A stretch of DNA of 64,000 bases from Sphaerosporella brunnea (Eukaryota > Ascomycota > Pezizomycetes > Pezizales > Pyronemataceae): NCBI GenBank assembly GCA_008704415.1, contig VXIS01000025.1:1-64000 (forward strand). Direction: 5' to 3'. Under the pieces are notes generated by a model that searched no databases, had not been told where the DNA came from, and worked only from the letters and a program-made list of their open reading frames with translations. This document shows, one piece after another, positions 29,311 to 40,043 of the stretch (the first letter of the stretch is position 1; each line of letters begins with the position of its first letter). The translations under genes and the position numbers were made by a program.

Positions 29311-31968
29311 ATGGAGTCAACAGAACCCAGCTGTGCCGACGTGCTTGCCACATTATGGAAGTCTCTTGACCGCAACCCGGGCCCAGAACACCCACTATTG
29401 AACCAGCAGCCTCCTCCTCCTCCTTTTACTTCTCTTCTTTTTCACATCCTGTTCACGCCTACTGAAGGGCACCCCAATCCGTCTTTGCTCCGAGAAGCAG
29501 AAGCGATACCAACAACTCACCTGTATCCGCTCGGCATCACCCACACGAAAAGCGGTAGTTTCATCCCCGTAGTTTGGCCCGCGGGTCAGCGGTGGCGTAC
29601 GCAGCACGGCATGCCATATCGGCCTCTATATTTGGCGCTCACGCCCTGCGCGGAAGGTCCGGAAACGGATGCTTCCGTTTCTTCCTTGTGTTCCACGACG
29701 TGCCCCGTGGGCTGGCACAGAATCGACGGCGTCCCCGTTCCTCCCTGGGCCGGCGCCGATGTATTAGACGCGGTCATACTAGACTGCCGATCTCGCGGCG
29801 CCGCGGAGGGGCCATGGATACTTGCTTTGTTAGAGAGGTATCCGGAGGAGGAGAGGGGCTGGGTGAGATTAGGTGAATGGGCTCGCTCACGGGAGTGGTC
29901 CAAAGGTGTGGTGGGCGCGTTCCATGCGGCTATCCTTCGCTGTGGCGACGAGAAGCGGCGCTCAAAATATGAGAAGCATATCATTGAAGCCGCCTCGCAG
30001 ACTGAGTGGAGCGTCTGGACTTCAACGGAGCGTGCAGAGCTTGAACGAGTCGGTAGCAGAGTGGTCGAGGAGGAATTGAAGTCGCCGTGGGCAATCAAGG
30101 TCCCGGAGGTTCTCGAGCAGCGGACGGTTGAGACGAGAACCCAGCAGTTCGTTCCGATGGGGACCACGAGGTGGTGGAAACTGCCGCGGTTTTTCTCGTG
30201 GATAGTGTCCTTCAGGCTAGCAGGAATGTCGACGCCGAAATCGGCTGAGGATATAAATGCGCTGCAGACGCTGGGGGTGACCCAGGTTCTCACATTAACT
30301 GTGGAACAGCCATTGCCCCGAGAGTGGTTCGGTTTGCAGATCGAGAACACGTTCATTCCAACGAAAAATCTGTTTCCACCCACAGTGCAGCAGATGGATC
30401 GCGCGATCAGGCTGATTGTGGAGGAGACCGAAAGGGGTGGGGCGACGTTGGTACATTGCGGTGGCGGAAAGGGACGGGCGGGGACTGTATTGGCCTGTTA
30501 CATTGCGCTATTTGGTCTGTCGTCGCCAGAGGGTGGGACACCGCCGAAGATGGCCCCGAGGACAGCAATGGAATTACTGCGGAATATGCGACCCGGCAGC
30601 ATTGAGACGGAAAAGCAGGAGAAGTTTGTCGAGAAATATGTTTCGCTGGCTTGGAAACGCTACGGCCAGGGCGATCCATTATATGGCAACGGTGGGGATA
30701 TTGACGAACCTGTGGGTCTCAGCCTGGAGCTCACGGGCGATGTTTCAGCCCCAGATGTTATAGCACTCATCGGCGTGCAAGGCAGCGGCAAATCAACATT
30801 TTCCAAGATGGCGCGTCTGCGAAATCCGAAAGTCGTCGTTGTTTCACCGGACGAGGTTGTGGCAGAGGGGGATGGTATGATAGGTTCTGCGACAGCTTCG
30901 AAGTCCTGCGAGGATGTGGTGGGAAGATTCAGACGATCGCCCTGCACTATGAATGGGCCAGATAAACTCCGGCGAGTGTTGATTCTGGACCGGTGCAACG
31001 CCACCGCGGAGGAGCGGAAGCGATGGATAGCCTTGTTGACGACGCGAGCAAAGGTCATAGCCATCTGGTTTGATTACGATCCTGAGCTGTGCCGGGCACG
31101 CGTGGAAAGCAGACCTTCACATCCCACTCTGCCACCCTGGCGTAGCAAAAGCGCCATCGAGAGTGTGTCGAAGATGTTGCAACCACCCAGCCTGACAGAG
31201 GGCTTCAATGGTATTGCCAGAGTCCGCAGCATCGACTGCGCCCGCCAACTAGCGGATCAGCTCTTCGGCGCAGTCCAGCTTCAGAAGTTCATTCGCACTC
31301 GGCACTTGCTCGATCTCGGTAGTGCCACTCGCGATGATCTTGTTCTTTCGCCCGAAGACCTAACTCGCTGCATTTCGCAAAACGTCATCGTGGAGGAAAA
31401 AGTCGATGGCGCAAACTTGGGCATCTCGATTTCTGCCAGCGGAGAGCTACAAGTGCAAAACCGGAGCCATTATATATCCTCCAAAGACCAGGCGCAGTTC
31501 GCACCGCTTCCGGCATGGCTGGAGAGAAATGCAGCCGCGTTAAAGACCATCTTGACCGCAGAGCAGGGCATACCGGAACGGTATGTTTTGTACGGTGAAT
31601 GGCTGGTTGCCACGCACAGCATAGAGTATACACATCTCCCGGACTGGTTTATGGCCTTCGATCTTTACGATAGACTAGAGAATCGTTTTTTGTCTCGCTC
31701 CCAGTTGGAGGCGAGATTGAAGGGAATGGGGATACCCCAAGTTCCAGTGCTGTACCAAGGGAACCTTGATGATGTGGACATGTTGCACAGTTTCCTGACT
31801 CGCAGGAGTCTATTTTCGCCCGATGAGCTGATTGAAGGGGTGGTGGTGCGGTTTCATGGAGGCGGGCGGGGCAAGGTCGTGAGGGGGGATTTTGTGGCTG
31901 GTAGTAGACACTGGGGTAAGAATGAGATTCGGCGCAATCGAGTCTGGCGGGAACAGGCGCTGAATTGA
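29311..31968 (+). CDS. Phosphatase-kinase-RNA ligase fusion (RNA-repair type enzyme)
   Basis: One exon, 885 residues, ATG at 29311 in good context. Residues 1-300 match no family I can name. A cysteine phosphatase follows with the C-x5-R loop HCGGGKGRAG (C383, R389). A P-loop kinase has GVQGSGKST (K494, S495) and the polynucleotide-kinase-like LDR motif (D560-R561). The C-terminal nucleotidyltransferase has motif I EKVDGAN (adenylation Lys 697), LYGEW (760-764), FMAFDLYD (780-787), IEGVVVRF (841-848) and the final lysine motif GKVVRG (854-859). These are the parts expected for end-healing and sealing of broken RNA: 5' phosphorylation, phosphate removal and ATP-dependent ligation. The layout differs from the fungal tRNA ligase Trl1 (ligase-kinase-cyclic phosphodiesterase). 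Substrate unknown. Confidence 0.85.
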   Translation: MESTEPSCADVLATLWKSLDRNPGPEHPLLNQQPPPPPFTSLLFHILFTPTEGHPNPSLLREAEAIPTTHLYPLGITHTKSGSFIPVVWPAGQRWRTQHGMPYRPLYLALTPCAEGPETDASVSSLCSTTCPVGWHRIDGVPVPPWAGADVLDAVILDCRSRGAAEGPWILALLERYPEEERGWVRLGEWARSREWSKGVVGAFHAAILRCGDEKRRSKYEKHIIEAASQTEWSVWTSTERAELERVGSRVVEEELKSPWAIKVPEVLEQRTVETRTQQFVPMGTTRWWKLPRFFSWIVSFRLAGMSTPKSAEDINALQTLGVTQVLTLTVEQPLPREWFGLQIENTFIPTKNLFPPTVQQMDRAIRLIVEETERGGATLVHCGGGKGRAGTVLACYIALFGLSSPEGGTPPKMAPRTAMELLRNMRPGSIETEKQEKFVEKYVSLAWKRYGQGDPLYGNGGDIDEPVGLSLELTGDVSAPDVIALIGVQGSGKSTFSKMARLRNPKVVVVSPDEVVAEGDGMIGSATASKSCEDVVGRFRRSPCTMNGPDKLRRVLILDRCNATAEERKRWIALLTTRAKVIAIWFDYDPELCRARVESRPSHPTLPPWRSKSAIESVSKMLQPPSLTEGFNGIARVRSIDCARQLADQLFGAVQLQKFIRTRHLLDLGSATRDDLVLSPEDLTRCISQNVIVEEKVDGANLGISISASGELQVQNRSHYISSKDQAQFAPLPAWLERNAAALKTILTAEQGIPERYVLYGEWLVATHSIEYTHLPDWFMAFDLYDRLENRFLSRSQLEARLKGMGIPQVPVLYQGNLDDVDMLHSFLTRRSLFSPDELIEGVVVRFHGGGRGKVVRGDFVAGSRHWGKNEIRRNRVWREQALN

Positions 31969-32666
31969 TAGAACGCTATCTCAGCCAGCAACCTTTTGGT
32001 GGGCCCTCAAGGCTTGGAAATAATTCTGTGGTCCTAGCTAGATCACGAGTTTTGCTGACTAGGATTGCCAAAATTCAGCTTCTCATGGCGGTCTATTTTT
32101 TGCGGGCACGAAGAGAAATAGCACATTACATACGACGATTCTTTTAAGTCTGACTTGCAACTGCGGTCGAGCGGTCTCCCTATGTAGTTTTGTGGGACTC
32201 CTGTGAGATTCCCATCAGGATAGACACGTCATTACACGGTCAGTTACTGAATATCACTCGCCGAGCTTTCTATTATACTTTTCCTTTCTGGTAGTTGGGT
32301 GGCCGCAATTGACCCATGAGATAGCATCAATAAGGTAACGGACAGGATAATAGTGGGGACAGTAGGGGATCTGTCATGATCGTCCGCGGTCGCATACAGA
32401 CAATAAACTTGATTACAAACAAAAGAAAAAAAGAGCTTGGCACTAAGCTTCGGTCCGCAAGGTCTAACAAGGAGAAGGCTCGGAGGCGCAGTTGTGGGAG
32501 TGCTGAGAGGAGGGATGCGGAGGTTAGAGATACTCTGGTTAGGTCATAGACAAAATTTCGGTGTGCGCATACCCGGTTTTTCCGCGCCGTATGTATCAAT
32601 GCACCTACAGCAATTGAAACAGTAATGTATTCCTACGATCAACACCTACCCACCGGGACTCAAACT
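31969..32666. other. Intergenic stretch with LINE-tail-like repeat
   Basis: Downstream of the ligase gene. 32290-32420 is the second copy of the repeat at 6388-6516, ending CAGACAATAAACTTGATTAC. No gene is supported here. Confidence 0.55.
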
Positions 32667-33749
32667 CTATACGACCACTCTATCCAAGAACTCCGCCGCC
32701 CTATCCCACGCGGCCTCTGCCTGCCCATCCTGCGGAAAAACACCATGTTCACCCCCTTTGATGACCGCCAGCTCGGCCTCGACGCCCAAAGCCTTCAGCC
32801 TCTCGGCCAATTGCAGCGAGTCCTTCAGTGGCACAAAGGAATCTAGATTGCCATGCACAGCGAAAAGCGGCGGGAAAGTGGCATCCACAAACTCCAACGG
32901 CAACAACTCTCGCTCCTCCGCTGGAACATTGGGCACCACACTGTCGGCAGGTACACTCTGTCTCGGAAAGCGTCCAAAGATCAGGTCCAGCATCACGCCT
33001 TCCAAGTTGGCCGCAGAGGTCAGCTCCAAGCCCACTACTCTGGGGGGAGGGGGGAGGGTTGACATGCCTTCTTTCAAAGCCCAAAAGACGAGTCCAAGCC
33101 TGCCCGTCGGGCCCGGTATGGCCGGATCGTCACTTTTCACCTCCTCGGCAAAAACATCCACAAACTGCTCCTCCGACAATCCCGCGGTAGGAGTTCCCCC
33201 AATCACTGGCGGCGTTGCCTTCTTGCCCGAGTACCAGGGATCCCGCAGGTCGATCATTCCAAACAAATCCAGCACCGCCTTCGCCCCGATAGCCTTTGCC
33301 GCGAGCAGCGCCACATACCCGCCTGCACTCTCCCCCCCGACCGCTAGCCGTGCGGTGTCCAGTCCCAGAGCGGAACCCTGCGTTGAAAGCCAGGTGCTGA
33401 GATCTTTCAGGTCCTGGAGGATATCCAAACTTGTGGCTTGAGGGAGCAGCCGGTAAGAGGCCGAGATGATGGCCCAGTCTTTGTGAAGAAGCCGTTCGGC
33501 AACGTCACCCGGGATCATGTTGTGGCGGCCGCCGCATATCAAGCCACCGCCATGGAAGAGAATGAGGGTTTTGTAAGGCCCTTTGGAGGAGGTGGAGGGC
33601 GGAAGGTAGAGGTCCAGAGATACCTCGGGGTTTGTTTTGTATGTGTAGGTTTTGTAGGAGAACTTGCTCCGCAGGAATGAGTCGGGAAACGGGGCGCCTG
33701 GAACTAATGGTGACATGGTAATGGCGGTATGTTTGCGGGTTGGCGGCAA
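32667..33749 (-). CDS. Alpha/beta hydrolase (HSL/lipase-esterase type)
   Basis: Intron-free, 360 codons from ATG 33749; a second ATG at 33716 (MSPLVPG) is an equally likely start. The oxyanion-hole motif HGGG is at 66-69 and the nucleophile elbow GGESAGG holds Ser141. The likely catalytic Asp303 (GNLDSFVP) and His335 (GGEHGVF) complete the triad. This is the abhydrolase_3 pattern of carboxylesterases, deacetylases and lipases of hormone-sensitive-lipase type. No signal peptide is evident, so it is probably intracellular. A TATA-like CATATAAAG lies about 60 bp upstream on the minus strand (near 33810). The exact substrate cannot be read from the sequence. Confidence 0.85.
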   Translation of the reverse strand: MPPTRKHTAITMSPLVPGAPFPDSFLRSKFSYKTYTYKTNPEVSLDLYLPPSTSSKGPYKTLILFHGGGLICGGRHNMIPGDVAERLLHKDWAIISASYRLLPQATSLDILQDLKDLSTWLSTQGSALGLDTARLAVGGESAGGYVALLAAKAIGAKAVLDLFGMIDLRDPWYSGKKATPPVIGGTPTAGLSEEQFVDVFAEEVKSDDPAIPGPTGRLGLVFWALKEGMSTLPPPPRVVGLELTSAANLEGVMLDLIFGRFPRQSVPADSVVPNVPAEERELLPLEFVDATFPPLFAVHGNLDSFVPLKDSLQLAERLKALGVEAELAVIKGGEHGVFPQDGQAEAAWDRAAEFLDRVVV

Positions 33750-34455
33750 ATAGCTATTGGATTGGTCTAGTGCTGGTACACCTTGAGAAAAGAAAAAAAA
33801 AAGAGCGGCTTTATATGCAGATATAGGTTATTGAGAACTTCTATCGGTTGCTAGATAGACTTAATATCGAGTAAATTGCGTACATTTGTCAGACCGGGGA
33901 TAAAATCAACCCGATGGCCGACATACACTTTTTGGGTGTTTCTATGTGGGAGAAGGAACAGCTGGTGTCTTTCTTTCCTGACTGTCAAACCACAATGGAA
34001 ACCTGATAGACTGCTGCGCATGCGTGGTTCCCCTTATGAACGCATGGGAATCCAGATGGTATCTACAAGATTGTTTCCACATCAGATGCGGCTCGGACGT
34101 CTGGTGGCCGGTTTAACTATGTAGGCTCCAATTTATTGGCTCAGCTTAAGAGATATTTAGTTACTTAGAGAAGATCATGGCCAGCCACTATGTATACTTC
34201 TTGGACATGGCAGTAGGTTCGCGTGGCATCCCAGCGCAAATTAAACTCACCCAACTCCGAACCTAGTGCGTCATCACGTACAACTAGAGATGAAGCAACA
34301 GATGAGCTTCCCAGTTGTACCAAGCTTTCCGTGCATAGACAGTTGACAAAGCAACACCGCATACGCTTATTCAGACCGCCAAAATCGTGTGCCCGATTTA
34401 TAATATTATGGGGTTGTACAAGCCTGGAAGGGTAGATCTGTGTATATAGCCCCCA

Positions 34456-34504
34456 TGTCATGGCCGCAAGCGGCCGAATACAGGATGATTAAAACAAAAA
34501 AAAA
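34456..34504 (+). repeat. Non-LTR element tail: CCGCAAGCGG hairpin plus A-rich tail
   Basis: TGTCATGGCCGCAAGCGGCC is followed by GAATACAGGATGATTAAAAC and a run of A. The same tail occurs at 59501-59556 and 60448-60496, and in weaker form at 6468 and 32374. It resembles the 3' end of the LINE at 5428-5983. Probably a severely 5'-truncated LINE or a SINE using the LINE's 3' end. Confidence 0.6.
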
Positions 34505-34929
34505 GCCTGGGGGGTAGAACATACAAAGCGTAGATCGGGCTTTTTGTATTCCAAACCACCGACCGATCGCGGCTGCACATCAGCCGAGGCCTCGAGTGCA
34601 ACTTGTGACGTCTGATAGTGAGAGGTCTGAACTGTTGAGCCATCACTACTCTCTATCGAGCGAGTGACCCACTAAGATTATATTTGGCCCTGAGATCAAT
34701 TCAATTGCTAAAGCCTCTTTTCGAAAGGGCCCAATACGACCACATTACACCATATGAGTTGAGTGGACAGAGATTATATAATAAGGGCGATGGGCCAATA
34801 GACGCTTCATTATATAACTCTTTGGTGTATTGGCACTTTCGACACTGCGAGCTGCATGCAGCCAATAAATTTGATTGCACACGAGTTCAAAGACCAAAAA
34901 AACACAAACTCGCGGGAATAATCCCATGA

Positions 34930-35002
34930 GAAAACCCCGAGGACCGAATCTACCACCCCCAGGGGCTCCAATCCTTTTTATACCACTGCACCACCGGGGC
35001 TT
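34930..35002 (-). repeat. tRNA-like sequence (possible SINE head)
   Basis: The minus strand begins GCCCCGGTGGTGCAGTGGTA (A-box-like) and contains AGATTCGGTCC (B-box-like) before CTCGGGG, which can pair with the 5' CCCCG. The D and anticodon arms do not fold properly, so it is not a normal tRNA gene. The start resembles the second copy at 57895-57981. Confidence 0.35.
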
Positions 35003-35500
35003 TTTTGCATCTGCGTCAAGTCACATGGAATCATGAACTGCTGGGAGAAAAAATTACCCTGCAACTTGAAGCTAATTCTCTCCGTGTACTAGGGTACAAG
35101 GGTAATTCGGGTGCCGTTACACACATGCAAAGAGCACCCGACTTCTTTCCTCCATACAACCAAACAATGCCAAGACCTTTGTCGTTCACGAAGAAGTCGG
35201 TATTTTTTCTTCAAAACACTCAAAAAGGCTCTAGGGAGGCCTACGATGCCACCCCCAGCTTCACAAAGTTCTAGCAGCAGTCGTAGTGGCGTTGCCAGTT
35301 GCTGTTTGATCGGGGAGCACCCGACTTATAGCTACACCCAAGTACGTACGTACAAGGGCATGGCACGGGAGTCATTTCGCACAAAAGCCGGGGGCATCTT
35401 AATCATTAACCGAATAAACAGATACATAATAAATGAATATTGAAACCTGCAGATATAACCCCTTTCGCTCCAGCTAGATAGCTTCCCACACCGCTTAAGT

Positions 35501-37466
35501 TTAGTGGGATGGAATCCTCCGGTCTTTCTTAGGGTGTTTGCCCTCCTTCTTCCATTGCTCGTGCATGAGGCGAGCAATGTTAGCACCAATCACACTGGCC
35601 ATCTCAACCCCCGTGGCTAGCTCTTCCATCGCTCCAGTATACCACAGATTTTCGTCCAGCCGGATCGTGCTGAACTTGCGTCGTGGCACAATGAGGGGGT
35701 GGACTGCGGGGGCCTATAGTTGTCAGTGGGTTCGCAGGAAGTATACCCATGAGGAAGTAATGGCGTGTTAATAGAGAGAGGATAGCAGAAACTAAAACTC
35801 ACAAAATGTCGATACACCCAGTTTATTGGTTCCCCCACCCCAACCAGCTCCTGTAAGTCTTCCTGCGTCATCTTGGTCGCACTGACGACCTTGTACAACC
35901 ACCGCCGCTCTCCCTCGTGTATCACAGTCCTGACCCTGCTCAAGCTCCAGAATCTTGGCTGCCCGAGACCGGGTTCGCCCGACTTCGCCGAGATCGAGTC
36001 GTACTCCCAAGAACACGGGGTGGTAAGGACGACTTCGGGAATATCCTTCCGCCCGTGGAATGGGTGTGGCGACAAGCGCGAAGAAGATATGAATAGCGTT
36101 ATATGCAAGGGGTTATAAGTGACTTTCGCCAGTGGCTCGACTGTGGACGGAAGAGAGATTGAGCTAAGGCCAAACGGCGTGGCAAGGACTACAGCATCGT
36201 ACGGAGTCGTGGTTGTGTTGAATTGTGTGGAGGAAGTGAGTTCCCATCCTCCCCACGGCATTTTCTGCAATGAGTCCACGTGGGATCCTAGCTTTACCAC
36301 TGCGCCGGAGTCCTCGACCATGCGCTTCCATAAAGTTGCCATGTCATCTTCTCTGCCAATGTTGAATTGCCCAACGCTATCTGCCGCCATGAAGGCGGCA
36401 AGGGCGCTTATTGTTCCAAGGTTTTGGGCATAGCGCCCACGTACCCAGGCGTTCAACAGTTCCCGCCGGAAGCCAATGGAGACTCCGGCATTATTCAGGA
36501 CTTCTTGGGCTGTGTTTTGCGTTTCGGACTGTAGGTTGGCGTTATATATGACGTCGGTAAGGGAAGAAAAAGGGCGGTAAAGGGAATTGAGTGCCTCGTG
36601 TGTGGTTTTGATGAATGTTGCTGCCGTTGCCACCGAGGTTCCATAGCGGCTGAGCGTCTGGGAGCCCCACCAGCCGCTATCGAAAAAGCTTCCCGCGCGC
36701 GGCTCTGTGTAGGCCCAAGAGCGGCCATCGTAGCTAGTCCTAGGGTTAGCCTTGTTCGAGCACACCGGGATAGAAAGAAGGCAACAAACACTCCGAAGGA
36801 AGCTGCTTCATAATCAGTTAAATCGTTGTACCCAGGAGAGCTGAGCTCCAATCTTAGCCCAAGGCTTCTTGCTGCTGATACCAGGTACTTAGCGGTCTCT
36901 GGAAAGGCATCAACTCCAAGCTCGATGGGTTCGCCGATCGGGAGTTGAACCGTGTGGACGGCCCGTCCACCAACGGCGGATCACTGTTCATAGATTGTAA
37001 TTCGGACGGGAATGTCGTCTTGATAACAGATATGGAAGTGGCGATGAGCGGCTGTTATACCAGCGGGTCCAGCACCTATGATAGCTACGTTGCGTTCGTA
37101 CGGTGGCGGCGGGGATGGAGGAGGCGGCGGGGGTGGAGGAGGCGGCGGGGGTGGAGGAGGCGATGACGATGGTGGAGGAAGCGATGGTGGATTAGGCTGC
37201 ACCGGCGGAGATCCAGAGTGTCGCTGCAAGTACTGATCTGCAAGTCCCAGAAGCCCCAGGAAAAGGAAAGACGTAATGACTAGCACATAGATGAGTTCTC
37301 TGGTCGGAGTGCGACGACGTGGGCTAGGAACTGGCACGGTTCCCTGCGGCCTTGGGATGGAATGATATGAGGCTGCGAACTCCGTATAAGGCGGTGGTAT
37401 GCCGTAACCGGTGTGCCTAGAGTGGGATCCAGACAGCAGCGGAGTAGCTGTGTTCTCGACGGCCAT
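35501..37466 (-). CDS. Prenylcysteine oxidase/lyase-like flavoprotein with in-frame TGA
   Basis: Exons 37466-36790, 36739-35803 and 35713-35501; introns of 50 and 89 nt (donors GTTTGT and GTGAGT). Total 608 codons. N-terminus: a membrane anchor (about residues 57-80, LIYVLVITSFLFLGLLGLA), a poly-proline linker, then the FAD-binding GAGPAGITAA and the downstream VGGRA box. Later blocks WAYTEPRAGSFFDSGWWG, YAQNLGTISALAAFMAAD and PAVHPLIVPRR fit the prenylcysteine oxidase family, which degrades prenylcysteines from turned-over prenylated proteins. A TGA (36981-36983) stands between YEQ and SAVGGRA, inside the FAD domain. It is either a nonsense mutation, readthrough or a sequence error. It shares a 280-bp divergent promoter region with the helicase gene. 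Confidence 0.75.
37100..37175. repeat. GGTGGAGGAGGCGGCGGG microsatellite encoding poly-proline
   Basis: Imperfect 18-bp G-rich units that on the minus strand encode about 15 prolines in the linker of the prenylcysteine-oxidase-like protein. Confidence 0.75.
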
Positions 37467-37746
37467 GTTGTTTCAGTCTGGCTCCCTCTCAGTTGGTGTC
37501 TTCGCAAAGCACATCAACGCGAAGACGATTGTGGTTGCCGCCAGATTCCCGCGGCTGCCTGCGCATGTGCCTGCCGCGTTTGTCGCCGGTCTGTCGCACA
37601 TGGCATCACTCGCCCAGTCACATGACCATCACTGGCCGAGTGATTGTCTGTGCTGATCGGCAACTCCCGTTGAGCCGCAGCACCCCGCGTCAACTCACTT
37701 CATCACCGCCGTGCGCGTACACGTTCCTGCACTCACTCTGTACTAA

Positions 37747-39917
37747 ATGGATATAGCCCTCTTCGCGACAACCCAGCTCGATCTTCTCCGCCAGGAACAC
37801 GCGGCGGAAGTGGCTGAGCAGACCAGTCTGATCACCTCTCTTCCTCCCACGTCCTTGCAGCGCCACGGCCTTGCCCTCCTCAACCTCTCCGTTTCCACCC
37901 AACGCACCGGTCTCGGCGGCCGCACCGTTCTAGAACTCGAGCCGGACCTTGCTCTGACCACCGATGGCAAATTCCCGTCACACGGTTTGCGCAGCGGCGA
38001 TATCGTGCGGATCGAGGAGCAGCCGGGTGGAGCGGCCAAAAAGAAGGAGAAGGCGGAGCTGAAGGAGCGCGGGGTAGAGGGCGTCGTGCATCGTGTCAGT
38101 GAAAGCCGTCTGGTGGTCGCGGTTAGCGGCGGGAAGAAAGGCGGCGATGACGACGATGCCGGTGTCGAGGCATTGGTGACCAGTGGGAAGCGCCTATGGG
38201 CCGTAAAGATGGCAAACGAGGTTACGTTTCGGCGGATGGTGAAGGTCATGGAGAATTTGAAGGAGATCGGTGATAAGCAAACTGCTACCGGGTTGACAAG
38301 AGTACTGTTCGGACTCGACTCGCCGGCGCCGGTGGAGGATGTGGGCGAGATCAATTGGCTAGATGAGGGGCTGAATGAGAGCCAAAAGAGGGCGGTCAAA
38401 TTTGCCCTCGGAAGTCGAGATATCGGTGGCTAACCATCTGCCCTCTGAATCGCACAATCGCTGAGTGTTGTTGTAGCCTTGATTCACGGACCGCCAGGCA
38501 CCGGCAAGACGCAGACGCTGTTAGAGATCATCCGCCAGTTTACCTCTCAGACGCCGCCGAAGCGAGTTCTGGTGTGTGGTCCCTCCAATATCTCGGTCGA
38601 CAATATCGTTCTACGGTTACCCCCAGACCTTCCAGTTGTGCGCCTCGGCCATCCTGCGCGTTTGCTACCTCGTGTTCTAGCAAAGTCATTGGACGTGCTC
38701 TCGCAGACTAGTGAAGCCGGCGAAATCGTGAAGGACGTTCGACAAGAACTAGATTCCTTGATGGCCAAGCTGGCAGTAGGCGGCAAAAACCGGATACGCG
38801 GTAAAGACAGAAAAGAAGGGTGGGAACAGGTGCGGCATCTGCGCGGCGAGTTTCGGTTCCGAGAAGGCAAAGCTACGAGGGATTTGGTTTCTTCCAGCAA
38901 GGTACTGTCCTCTCCGCTGTTTGTGGCAGGTTTTTGGGTTAATTTGTGCAGGTTGTGCTATCCACACTCCATGGTGCCGGCGGCTTCCAACTACGCAACG
39001 AGAGGTTCGATGTTGTGATAATCGACGAGGGCTCTCAAGCACTTGAGGCCCAGTGTTGGATCCCTCTCCTTCTCGGCAATGGCGTTTCGAAACTTATATT
39101 GGCCGGAGATCACCTGCAACTTCCGCCCACCGTTAAATCTACCTCGAAGCCGCCCAAGATTGCGCAGCCTAAAGAGAAGCGGTTCCGCATCCCCACCTCT
39201 TTAGAAGCCACGCTTTTCTCACGCCTGCTCGATCTCCATGGAAAGGACATCAAGCGATTATTGAATGTTCAATATCGTATGCATCAAGATATCATGAGCT
39301 TCCCATCCAAATATTTGTACGACTCTGAACTTGTTGCCGCCGAGTCCGTGGCAAACCGACTTCTTACGGAGTTGCCAGACGTCGAGGAAAACGAAGATAC
39401 CACGCTTCCAGTTCTCTTCATCGACACCCAAGGTGGAGATTTTCCCGAAGCGGTTGACAGCGACGAATCCAAGAAACCATCTACTTCATCGTCGCACTCT
39501 AACCCGCTTGAAGCAGCACTGACGATAAAATATGTGCGATCCCTTATCGCTGCAGGAGTTAAAGACACCGAGATCGCGGTGATCACACCATACAACGGCC
39601 AGTTGGCTCTGCTGTCGGCCGCCTTGAGACCAGACTATCCGGGCCTGGAACTGGGGAGCGTTGATGGATTCCAGGGCAGGGAGAAAGAGGCGATCGTGGT
39701 CAGCTTGGTCAGAAGTAACGACAAGCGAGAAGCCGGGTTCTTGAAGGAAGGACGGCGGCTAAACGTGGCCATGACCAGAGCAAGGCGACACCTGTGCGTC
39801 ATCGGCGACGGTGAGACGGTCAAGCATGCTGGAGGTTTCTTGGCTGGATGGATTAAGTGGGTTGAGGAGGGTGGGGAGGTCAGATATCCGGACGTGAGTG
39901 ATGTTTTGCAGACATGA
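37747..39917 (+). CDS. SF1 helicase of the Upf1-like SMUBP2/Hcs1 group
   Basis: Exons 37747-38425, 38477-38901 and 38952-39917; introns of 51 and 50 nt; 689 residues. The N-terminal third holds the beta-barrel-type insertion of this family. Helicase motifs: GPPGTGKTQT (I), DEGSQALE (II), GDHLQLPPT (III), NVQYRMHQDIM (IV), VDGFQGREKEAIV (V) and LNVAMTRARRHL (VI). Close relatives (yeast Hcs1, human IGHMBP2) are 5'-3' DNA/RNA helicases; Hcs1 associates with DNA polymerase alpha. There is no C-terminal R3H or zinc finger as in IGHMBP2, which agrees with the shorter fungal form. It is transcribed away from the flavoprotein gene. Confidence 0.9.
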
Positions 39918-40043
39918 TCTATCGCGTTTTGCGCTTTTAGTTTATCAGACTATTAAGTACTTGGTAGTTACTTGATCACTCCAGCGAATGAATGTCCAAA
40001 ACTACAAAACTCCAAAACTCCGTATTCCGCTATCCCGTCCAGA

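Larger units (their letters stand above)
33830..35500. other. Intergenic stretch with LINE tail and tRNA-like sequence
   Basis: Apart from the LINE tail (34456-34504) and the tRNA-like sequence (34930-35002), annotated separately, no gene is supported. The minus frame 34165-34461 has no recognisable motif. Confidence 0.4.

Noticed and set aside
29586..30383. 265-codon minus-strand ORF
   Set aside because: Opposite strand of the N-terminal and phosphatase part of the ligase fusion; no own motifs.
32758..33441. 227-codon plus-strand ORF
   Set aside because: It is the opposite strand of the alpha/beta hydrolase, whose catalytic motifs are clear; Ser/Pro-rich shadow.
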